This document shows, piece by piece, positions 1-5,170 of a stretch of 5,591 nt of DNA. The stretch spans positions 1 through 5,591 of the forward strand of contig JAFGRZ010000098.1 of NCBI GenBank assembly GCA_016934895.1. The letters are read 5' to 3'. This DNA is from Candidatus Aminicenantota bacterium. GTDB lineage: Bacteria > Acidobacteriota > Aminicenantia > Aminicenantales > UBA8522. A program made the translations under genes and the position numbers. Positions within the stretch are counted from its first letter, which is position 1. Each line of letters begins with the position of its first letter. A model generated the notes under the pieces. It was not told where the DNA came from, searched no databases, and was given only the letters and a program-made list of their open reading frames with translations.

Positions 1-138
1 CGGCTCGGCCATTTCCTTCGGATGCCGAACATTATAAAAGTAAATGAAGCGCTTGACCCACCGGTCCAGCAGCTTCGGAGCGCGCGGAGAATAAGATGTC
101 CTATCTTCGGCAACGGACAACACTTCGGAGAAGACCAA
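1..138 (-). CDS. Tyrosine recombinase, integron-integrase-like, N-terminal part (truncated by window edge)
   Basis: The first 46 codons of a minus-strand gene run off the left edge. The last residues visible, including VKRFIYFYNVRHPKEMAEP, match the SAM-like core-binding domain of integron integrases and related XerC/D-type recombinases, whose usual form is W-[IV]-[KR]-R-F-I-x-F-H-x-K-R-H-P-x-E-M. The YSPRA segment just before it corresponds to the family's YS-x-RT motif. The catalytic Arg/His/Tyr residues would lie beyond the window, so activity cannot be judged. I place the start at TTG 138. A purine-rich AAGGGGG (149-143) lies four bases upstream, a sigma70-like promoter lies 25-53 bases upstream, and an in-frame stop at 166-168 limits extension. 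GTG at 123 is an alternative start. The family cuts and rejoins DNA at specific sites. Whether this one serves an integron, a phage-like element or neither is unknown. Confidence 0.72.
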   Translation of the reverse strand, partial: MVFSEVLSVAEDRTSYSPRAPKLLDRWVKRFIYFYNVRHPKEMAEP

Positions 139-286
139 TTTTCCCCCTTCTTCTCCAGCCGGATATTAAATCGGCCTCGCGGCTTTGTCAAGGCGCAGCC
201 CTTATGGCCGTTTCTGCGCCTCGTCGAGACGGCGGTATATGTCCGGAAGGCGGTAGAAATGGGTTCGGAGTCGAATCGGATGAGGG
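139..286. other. Leader and flank of the recombinase gene; no other gene seen
   Basis: Apart from the promoter and ribosome binding site, I see no convincing coding region here on either strand. The plus-strand open frames that cross it have no recognisable motif and overlap the recombinase. A minus-strand frame ending at about 209 reads IYRRLDEAQKRP before its stop. It looks slightly protein-like, but has no clear start and I do not recognise it. If the recombinase were an integron integrase, the attI site would be expected in this stretch. I cannot identify one by eye. Confidence 0.4.
163..191 (-). promoter_or_regulatory. Sigma70-type promoter of the recombinase gene
   Basis: On the minus strand a perfect -35 box TTGACA (191-186) is followed after exactly 17 bases by TAATAT (168-163), which matches four of six bases of the -10 consensus. 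Transcription would begin near 155-157, leaving a leader of about 18 bases before the TTG start at 138. That leader contains the purine-rich ribosome binding site. The fit of promoter, leader and start codon supports the short recombinase start. No operator symmetry is evident. Confidence 0.6.
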
Positions 287-386
287 AAAATGGTGACAGC
301 TTACCTATTTACCTCATTTTGAGAAAAAGCTTCTCTCCAATCCGGCGCGATGAAAAATCAGTAAATATGTAAGCTGTCCCCTATTT
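287..386. repeat. Imperfect inverted-repeat element (REP-, BIME- or MITE-like)
   Basis: The left arm (287-312) and right arm (361-386) are inverted copies of each other: 22 of 26 positions pair, and 19 of 21 in the core GGTGACAGCTTACCTATTTAC (292-312). They flank 48 bases. The inner part has small further symmetries, such as CTCA-TTT-TGAG (313-323) and GAGAA-AAAGC-TTCTC (321-335). It encodes nothing recognisable. The arm sequence (GGGGACAGCTTAC) resembles intergenic palindromes I associate with Y1/RAYT-type transposases, but that is recall, not a database match. It could instead be a small non-autonomous transposon. It sits between the recombinase promoter and the end of the kinase gene. Confidence 0.55.
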
Positions 387-389
387 CTC

Positions 390-409
390 TCGGACATCCA
401 GATGTCCGA
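390..409. repeat. Perfect 9-bp inverted repeat (hairpin)
   Basis: TCGGACATC (390-398) and GATGTCCGA (401-409) are perfectly complementary around the two bases CA. The hairpin lies only three bases from the ~100-bp inverted-repeat element and about 95 bases downstream of the kinase stop. In the direction of kinase transcription it is followed by GAGAGAAATAGGGG rather than a run of T, so it is not a standard intrinsic terminator. It may be a second unit of the same repeat family or a transcript-end stabilising structure. Confidence 0.55.
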
Positions 410-501
410 TGTTCTCTCCTCATTGCGTCCTATTTATCACTGGCGAAGGATAAGGATTGTCGGCTCGGCACTTGGCGCTCCTCATCGAATTCCTTTTATG
501 T

Positions 502-3500
502 TCAGAGCGCCGCCAGGCGCTTCCGAGCGTCCTCGACTTCGGGCCGGTCCGGATCGGCGTCCTTCCACAGGTCGAGGAAGCGGCGGTAGCGCTCCGCCGC
601 CTTCGTCTTCAGGCCTTGTTGTTCGTAGAGGATGGCCAAACGGTAATGATACCTGGGATGGACGAGGAAGCGCGACTCGACCTTGGGGTCAAAGGTGATC
701 AGGCGCTCGTATTCGGCGATAGCTCTGTTGAGATTTCCCATCTTGATAAAAGCCCGGGCCGAGGCGTCTCTGAGGAAAGGCGTGTTGTAAAAAATCTCAT
801 GGATATCCCACGGAAAGAACAAAAGCTTCATAAAAGACGATGCCTTTTCCAACGGGGCGGCGGCTTTCCCGGGAGAATCCGTCGCCAGCGCGATCTCTGA
901 GTTCAGGAGATCATGGAGGGACGTAATTTCCTCCTGCTGTTTTAAAGCCGCTCCCGGCAACAAGGATTCCATTCGCTGCAATTTTCCCTTGGCCAAGTCC
1001 GGCTTTCCCGCTTCCAGCTCGATCAGCCCGAGAGCGAATGAATGAGCGGCTTCATAATAGGCCCTGTCTCCCGGATACTCTTCGATGGCGGCGCCCAGCC
1101 AGGAATCGTTAGCCTTCCGGCTGAGTTCGAGCTCGTGCCGGTCATAATGCACCCAGGACCTCAGCCTGTTCACGCCGGCTTTCCATTGTCTGCTGCCCAT
1201 GGCATCGGCCAGGTCTTCGGCTCTCCCCAGGTAGTCCAGGGATTTCTCCCCGCTGCCAAGCCAGGCGCTGAAAAATCCTTTGTGCAGATAGCCAAGGAGC
1301 TTTACGCCCGAGGAGGGAGCCGCCTCAAGATATTTGTCCAGCCATTTGAAGGCTTCGGAATAATCTTCCTTTAAGGCATAAACGTAGGAAAGAGCGCTCA
1401 TGGATCCGAAATAATCGGGCTTGACCTCGAGAGCTCTTCGATAGTTCTCTATGGCTTCATCGAGTTTTCCCATGAGAAAATAGGCTTCAGCCAAGGAATC
1501 GAGCGGGTTGGGATTTCCGGGCGAGAGAGAGACATTTCTCTTGAGATATTGGACGGCTTTTTCATACTGTTTGAGGCCCAAGCAGGCATAGCCTGCGTTG
1601 TTGAGGACGATGGGATAGTCGGGGTCGAGGCTCAAAGCTCTGGCAAACGCCGCTACGGACGGCTCATACATGTTCTTTTTCAGGTAATAATTCCCGATTC
1701 GATACTGCAGCTCTTTGTCCTTGGGAAATTTTTTTGCCGCCTCTTTAAGGAGTCGGATATGCTTCTCCGGTTTTTTATCGATGAAGCCGGCGTATGCGGC
1801 CTCGATCAGGAGCCTCTCTCTTTCCGTCGTTTTCTTGGACAACGTCCATGCTCTTCTCAGCGCTTCGTCTCTGTCCCTGGCATTATTAAGAAATTGATGG
1901 GCATAGCTCAGATACAAATAGGCTGAAGCAAAAGCCGGGTCGAGTTCAACGGCCTTCTCGAGAGACGAAATGCTTTGATCTTCTTTGCAACTTTCAATTT
2001 CGTCATAGCCCTTCAAAAAATAGTTGTAGGCCTCGGGCGAGCTGGTCGTCACGTTTCGGACCTGCATTTTAGCGGATTTTATCCTGCGTTCCGGAAGGCC
2101 GACGCTCTTGGCGATCTGCCGGCTGAGATCATCGATCTGATTCTTGAAAATGCTGTCCGGGCTGTCTCCCCGGGCATTGGCCGTGCCCAGCAATTTCTTG
2201 GTTCCGACTTCCAGGACTTTCGCGTCCGTGACGAAGGTGTTGCCGGATTTGGACACCAATCCGAGGACGATGACCTCGACTTCGTCTTTTTGGCACAGTT
2301 CGAAGCCGAGGTCCGAGTCGACGAATTCAACATCTCCCCGGCCGGCCTGTTTGAGAAGGTCCCGAACCCTCTCCCAGGTGGTTACGTTGAAGTATCCGGA
2401 CTGCTCGAGGTTCGTGATGAGGAGGTTCGGAATGACCTTGCTGAGATAATCATAGGCCCTGTCCCCGGTCTGGTTCTCAAAGCTGATGACGGCGATGGAG
2501 CGTTTCTCGGCCGGCAGGAAGACGATGGGCTTCTTGAGTACGACTCGCCAAACGATGAGGGCCGCGGCAAGTACCAATAAAACTGCAGAGGCAAGCGCCG
2601 CCCCCTTTTTCAGGCTGAACTTGACCGTGATCTCACGCGAGGTGGTGGGCTTCCTCCCGGGGACGACACGCTCGGTCGTGGGCAGGCCCTTCTCGATGCG
2701 GTCGAGGTCGGCGGCCAGGGCCGGGGCGCTCTGGTAGCGCTTCGATTTGTCCTTCTCCAGGCACTTGAGGATGACACCGGCCAGGTCGGGGGGCAAACCG
2801 GGGTTCAGCTGCCTGGGGTCTTTGGGCGCCTCGCCCTTGTGCTTCATGGCCACGCTGAGCGCCGTATCGCCCTCGAACGGCACCCGGCTCGTCGCCATCT
2901 CATAGAGGATCACCCCCAGGGAATAGACGTCCGAGCGGGCGTCCACCTCTTTCGCCTCGGCCTGCTCCGGGCTCATGTATTCCGGCGTCCCGACCATGAC
3001 GCTCGGCCCGGTGATGCCCTTCTCCCGCACCGACCGGGCAATGCCGAAGTCCATGATCTTGGCGTTCCCGTTGCGGTCGATCATGATGTTCTGGGGCTTT
3101 AAATCGCGGTGGACGACCCCCAGTCCGTGCGCCTCGGAGAGGCCCTCCGAGATCTGTTTCCCCACGCTGAGGAGCATGCCCAGGCTCAGGCTGCCCGACA
3201 TGCGGATCATGCTTTTCAGGTCCTCGCCGTGGACGTATTCCATGGTGATGAAGCGGGAGCCCTCGGCCTCGCCGATGTCGAACATGCCGCAGACGTTCTT
3301 GTGCCTGATGCGGCGGGCCAGTCGCAGCTCGCTCGAGAAGCGCTCGATCGTGTCCCGGTCCGAGGCCACCTCCGGCTGGATGAGCTTCAGGGCGACCTTT
3401 TCCTTCACCTTGGAGTCGAAGACCTTGTAAACCCTTCCCATGCCGCCGCGGCCTAGCTCCTCGATCACCTGGTAGCGCCCGGCGAACGTCGAGCCCGTGG

Positions 3501-3636
3501 TGAGCTCTTGGACCGGAGTCTGCAGGGTTTCCGTGAAGGCCGGCGGTTGACCGCCGGACAGGGGGAGGGGCGTCCCGCAATCACCGCAGAACGGCTTGCT
3601 CGGGGGATTCTCAGCCTGGCACTTGGGGCATTTCAT
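502..3636 (-). CDS. Transmembrane Ser/Thr protein kinase with zinc ribbon and TPR domain
   Basis: This 1044-residue Hanks-type kinase should phosphorylate Ser/Thr on unknown partners. Residues 1-22 form a zinc ribbon (Cys3, 6, 17, 20). Residues ~55-313 are the kinase domain, with every key motif intact: glycine loop LGRGGMGRVY 61-70, Lys84 (VALK), Glu103, HRDLKPQN 176-183, DFG 196-198 and SPE 222-224. One hydrophobic helix follows (~345-367). Residues ~378-510 start with SIAVISFENQTGD and resemble the TolB/FlgO-like domain common in such proteins. Degenerate TPRs fill ~535-775 and ~955-1030. By the usual topology the kinase is cytoplasmic and the TPR tail extracytoplasmic, suggesting sensing or scaffolding. 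The ATG at 3636 begins the zinc ribbon directly, and an upstream in-frame TAG forbids extension. Its ribosome binding site is weak (AGG, eight bases away), so coupling to hicA, which ends 15 bases upstream, is plausible. GC content drops sharply after residue ~330. Confidence 0.93.
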   Translation of the reverse strand: MKCPKCQAENPPSKPFCGDCGTPLPLSGGQPPAFTETLQTPVQELTTGSTFAGRYQVIEELGRGGMGRVYKVFDSKVKEKVALKLIQPEVASDRDTIERFSSELRLARRIRHKNVCGMFDIGEAEGSRFITMEYVHGEDLKSMIRMSGSLSLGMLLSVGKQISEGLSEAHGLGVVHRDLKPQNIMIDRNGNAKIMDFGIARSVREKGITGPSVMVGTPEYMSPEQAEAKEVDARSDVYSLGVILYEMATSRVPFEGDTALSVAMKHKGEAPKDPRQLNPGLPPDLAGVILKCLEKDKSKRYQSAPALAADLDRIEKGLPTTERVVPGRKPTTSREITVKFSLKKGAALASAVLLVLAAALIVWRVVLKKPIVFLPAEKRSIAVISFENQTGDRAYDYLSKVIPNLLITNLEQSGYFNVTTWERVRDLLKQAGRGDVEFVDSDLGFELCQKDEVEVIVLGLVSKSGNTFVTDAKVLEVGTKKLLGTANARGDSPDSIFKNQIDDLSRQIAKSVGLPERRIKSAKMQVRNVTTSSPEAYNYFLKGYDEIESCKEDQSISSLEKAVELDPAFASAYLYLSYAHQFLNNARDRDEALRRAWTLSKKTTERERLLIEAAYAGFIDKKPEKHIRLLKEAAKKFPKDKELQYRIGNYYLKKNMYEPSVAAFARALSLDPDYPIVLNNAGYACLGLKQYEKAVQYLKRNVSLSPGNPNPLDSLAEAYFLMGKLDEAIENYRRALEVKPDYFGSMSALSYVYALKEDYSEAFKWLDKYLEAAPSSGVKLLGYLHKGFFSAWLGSGEKSLDYLGRAEDLADAMGSRQWKAGVNRLRSWVHYDRHELELSRKANDSWLGAAIEEYPGDRAYYEAAHSFALGLIELEAGKPDLAKGKLQRMESLLPGAALKQQEEITSLHDLLNSEIALATDSPGKAAAPLEKASSFMKLLFFPWDIHEIFYNTPFLRDASARAFIKMGNLNRAIAEYERLITFDPKVESRFLVHPRYHYRLAILYEQQGLKTKAAERYRRFLDLWKDADPDRPEVEDARKRLAAL

Positions 3637-3651
3637 GGCCGATGCCTAACT

Positions 3652-3852
3652 TTAAAAGTCCTCCTTCTTCAATCCCGACTGTCTCAATATCGAGATGAAC
3701 GTTCCCATGGGGATTTCTTGTCTTGGATCAGGAATGATGACCGTATGGCTCTCTTTCCTGAATTTCTTATGGCTCCCTCTCTGGCCGATGAGAACAAACC
3801 CATGCTTCTGAAGCACGGCGATGACGTGCTTTGATGAATGCAGCTTAGACAT
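3652..3852 (-). CDS. hicA: HicA-family toxin (mRNA interferase)
   Basis: At 66 residues this is full length for HicA/YcfA, a small double-stranded-RNA-binding-fold protein that cleaves mRNA and slows growth until bound by HicB. The family signature is clear: residues 17-33 read HGFVLIGQRGSHKKFRK, with the GSH histidine (His28) at the catalytic position, then VIIPDPRQEIPMGT, matching the usual V-x-x-P-x-P-x-[KR]-E-I-P-x-G-T, and a final helix ISILRQSGLK. The ATG overlaps the end of hicB by eight bases (ATGTCTAA) and has no ribosome binding site of its own. Translation is therefore probably coupled to hicB, which keeps toxin output tied to antitoxin. The active site looks intact. Its GC content (45% on one sampled line) is lower than that of the kinase-domain coding region. 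Confidence 0.9.
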   Translation of the reverse strand: MSKLHSSKHVIAVLQKHGFVLIGQRGSHKKFRKESHTVIIPDPRQEIPMGTFISILRQSGLKKEDF

Positions 3853-4054
3853 TCAAAACGGTTTCGCCCAGGAGCACTTCTTCGATCTCGATGTAGTCGG
3901 CCTTCTTATCTTCGCCCTCAAAGTAAAGCTCAACGGCTTCTTTGAGGTTCTGCTGCGCTTCCTGGATCGATTCCCCGAAGGTCGAGACGTCGACGTTCAG
4001 GCATTGGGCTACATAATATTTATCTTCCCGGAAAATGACGTATTTCAATCTCAT
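3845..4054 (-). CDS. hicB: HicB-family antitoxin, short form
   Basis: This 69-residue protein has the partial RNase-H-like HicB fold. It begins MRLKYVIFREDKYYVAQCLN and continues VSTFGESIQEAQQNLKEAVELYFE, the family's hallmark G-x-[ST]-x-x-E-A-x-x-N-[LI]-x-E-A pattern. It should bind and neutralise HicA. It stops shortly after that motif and lacks the C-terminal ribbon-helix-helix or HTH domain of longer HicB proteins, so it may not repress its own promoter directly. I prefer the ATG at 4054: GAGGGAG (4067-4061) lies six bases upstream. The alternative in-frame ATG at 4078 overlaps the -10 box and would lie before the transcription start. The order antitoxin-then-toxin is common among short hicBA pairs. 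Confidence 0.9.
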   Translation of the reverse strand: MRLKYVIFREDKYYVAQCLNVDVSTFGESIQEAQQNLKEAVELYFEGEDKKADYIEIEEVLLGETVLNV

Positions 4055-4060
4055 GGTTAT

Positions 4061-4067
4061 CTCCCTC
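4061..4067 (-). promoter_or_regulatory. Ribosome binding site of hicB
   Basis: GAGGGAG on the minus strand lies six bases before the ATG at 4054. It decides the hicB start in favour of the 69-residue form over a 77-residue reading from 4078. Confidence 0.75.
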
Positions 4068-4076
4068 TTGGGCTTC

Positions 4077-4105
4077 ATTATAGCCCCGACTCAGGCGCGA
4101 TTCAA
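4077..4105 (-). promoter_or_regulatory. Sigma70-type promoter of hicB-hicA (and probably the kinase)
   Basis: On the minus strand a perfect -10 box TATAAT (4082-4077) is preceded at exactly 17 bases by TTGAAT (4105-4100), which matches four of six bases of the -35 consensus. Transcription would start near 4070, giving a leader of only about 16 bases that carries the GAGGGAG ribosome binding site. This is the only strong promoter I see upstream of the kinase. An evident operator palindrome is missing between or beside the boxes, in keeping with the short HicB lacking a DNA-binding domain. Confidence 0.7.
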
Positions 4106-4180
4106 TCTCGGCCCCGGCGGCTATTTCCAGCCCCCCGGGCAGCCTCCGGCCGTGCGCGGACTCCCAGGCGTCCTGGCCTC

Positions 4181-4240
4181 CTATTCCAGGTGAAGCTTTT
4201 TCATCAGCCTCTTGAAACGCGGGTCGAAACTTATAGTCAT
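4181..4240 (-). pseudogene. Possible relic of a TPR-protein C-terminus
   Basis: The last codons before the TAG at 4183-4181 read SFDPRFKRLMKKLHLE. This resembles the frequent ending of TPR-containing kinases and adenylate-cyclase-like proteins, D-P-R-F-x-x-L-[LM]-[RK]-[RK]-[MLI]-x-L. Nothing upstream in the same frame looks like TPR sequence, so at most the final ~16 residues survive. It could be the leftover of a paralogue of the neighbouring kinase. The match is short and could be chance. Confidence 0.35.
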
Positions 4241-4378
4241 TGCCTTTTCGGCCGGAGCGCTTCGCGTCCGCGTTCTCGCTGCGGTCGTCCCCTCCAACCA
4301 TCTTGAGGGAGCATAAAAGGAAGGCTGGGCGGCGTCAAGGACGGGCGGGAGGGCCGGAAAGCCGCCCGGACAGGCGAG

Positions 4379-4501
4379 AGCAGCCGGCTCCAGGCCGTGG
4401 CCGAGGCCTACGGAAGCGCGGACGCGGAGAGGAAGTTCGTCCGGGACTTCGTGTCGGCCTGGACCAAGGTCATGGATCACGATCGCTTCGACCTGGCCTG
4501 A
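4379..4501 (+). pseudogene. katG: Relic of katG (catalase-peroxidase), C-terminal end only
   Basis: A plus-strand frame ends SRLQAVAEAYGSADAERKF, then VRDFVSAWTKVMDHDRFDLA, then TGA at 4499-4501. This is the characteristic end of bacterial catalase-peroxidases, normally S-x-L-R-A-[VL]-A-E-V-Y-A, then E-K-F-V-x-D-F-V-A-A-W-x-K-V-M-N-x-D-R-F-D-L. Only about 40 codons remain of a protein normally near 720-750 residues. The heme-binding and catalytic N-terminal domain is absent. The frame is open back to 4307. The few codons just before the match (GRKAARTGE) faintly recall the upstream RDRKTGE segment, which would imply an internal deletion, but that is speculative. It is the only plus-strand coding trace in the window and is about 72% GC on one sampled line. 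It cannot make a working enzyme. Confidence 0.75.
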
Positions 4502-4576
4502 TCGTCGCGTAAATGTCTGCGAGAACTATCGGCGGCGAGAGCCGGCCCGCAGGAATGCTCTATATGAAAGAGAGTT

Positions 4577-5110
4577 TCAAGAAACCTCTTCCTGGTCGAA
4601 CCAGCCTTCCCGGAGGACCTTGAAAGATCCGCTCGTTGTGTCGAGTTCGTAGATGTTGAAATTCATGGCGATGTCGAATCCCTCGTGTCTCACGGCGACA
4701 TTCAGCGATGCCGAGCCAAGCTGATCGTCGCTCTTGATCCGATGGAACACGCCCGCACCCCATGCGAGGATCCCCGCGCCTTCATGGACGGTCACGCCGT
4801 CTTTTTCTATCTTGTCCGCAGAGATCCGTAATTTTTCGACACGGCCGTACGGCGGCCAGTAAAGCTCCGCCTCTCTCGATCCGTGAAGGACGATGAGATG
4901 GTCTTCCTGGCTCCGGTGCATATACCAGGGTCTCGCGACGTGACCCACCGGCCCGGGGGAGACCGCACCCCCGTCATGGATGACCCGGTCGATCGCGTCG
5001 ATCTTCGGGAACTCTTCCATGGGGAATAGATGGAACCACACGCCCGGTGTTCTGCGAAAGGGTTTAAGGGGTATCACGCGGTAGGGGGCCGCTGTCTTTT
5101 CAAAGATCAT
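4577..5110 (-). CDS. Cupin-fold protein of unknown function
   Basis: This is a 177-residue cytoplasmic protein with no signal peptide or membrane segment. It has the layout of a single-domain cupin. Residues 61-77 (PWYMHRSQEDHLIVLHG) resemble cupin motif 1, with His65, Glu69 and His71 as possible metal ligands. Residues 113-124 (GILAWGAGVFHR) resemble motif 2, with His123 as the expected last ligand. The spacing departs from the strict HxH...E pattern, so metal use is uncertain. Sugar-epimerase-like or sensor cupins are possible relatives, but I cannot assign a substrate. The start is ATG 5110, eight bases after a strong AAAGGAG. A GTG at 5119 in the same frame overlaps that site and is rejected. 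The gene follows the PEP-utilising enzyme by 60 bases on the same strand, probably in one operon. Confidence 0.75.
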   Translation of the reverse strand: MIFEKTAAPYRVIPLKPFRRTPGVWFHLFPMEEFPKIDAIDRVIHDGGAVSPGPVGHVARPWYMHRSQEDHLIVLHGSREAELYWPPYGRVEKLRISADKIEKDGVTVHEGAGILAWGAGVFHRIKSDDQLGSASLNVAVRHEGFDIAMNFNIYELDTTSGSFKVLREGWFDQEEVS

Positions 5111-5118
5111 CGGGCTCA

Positions 5119-5125
5119 CTCCTTT
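5119..5125 (-). promoter_or_regulatory. Ribosome binding site of the cupin gene
   Basis: AAAGGAG on the minus strand lies eight bases before ATG 5110. It fixes the start there, because the competing GTG at 5119-5117 overlaps the site itself. Confidence 0.75.
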
Positions 5126-5170
5126 TACAGTATTGCCCGGGGCAGGACTCCGGCAATGGCGCCGGCGACA

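Larger units (their letters stand above)
4106..4576. other. Gene-poor junction holding two apparent gene relics
   Basis: I find no intact gene in this stretch. It contains a short minus-strand tail like the end of a TPR protein (4181-4240) and a plus-strand tail of catalase-peroxidase (4379-4501). The part between them (4241-4378) shows no recognisable coding sequence in any frame. The part beside the hicB promoter is very GC-rich with several short symmetries, for example CCAGG-CGT-CCTGG (4164-4176) and GGCT-ATTTCC-AGCC (4119-4132), none followed by a T run. Two relics pointing in opposite directions suggest past insertion, deletion or recombination here. Confidence 0.5.

Noticed and set aside
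22..372. Plus-strand open frame of 116 codons
   Set aside because: It runs antisense to the recombinase start and its promoter and across the inverted-repeat element. Its residues show no domain or motif.
457..900. Plus-strand open frames inside the kinase gene (here and at 1975-2580, 2839-3102, 2975-3430)
   Set aside because: They are antisense to a continuous, well-supported kinase/TPR protein and have no protein-like features.
3644..3650. GCCTAAC between hicA and the kinase matches the RYYYAAC core of an integron attC site
   Set aside because: No GTTRRRY partner is visible at a suitable distance (checked 3651-3800) and no paired inner boxes. A seven-base degenerate match is expected by chance.
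3660..3666. Strong AAGGAGG near the end of hicA as ribosome binding site of the kinase
   Set aside because: It lies about 23 bases from the ATG at 3636, too far for normal initiation, and an in-frame TAG between them excludes an earlier start.
4164..4176. CCAGG-CGT-CCTGG as an intrinsic terminator
   Set aside because: The stem is only five base pairs and neither side is followed by a T run.
4181..4480. Minus-strand open frame of 99 codons as a real gene
   Set aside because: Most of it is the antisense of the katG relic and GC-rich spacer. It has no ribosome binding site or recognisable motif except its last ~16 residues.
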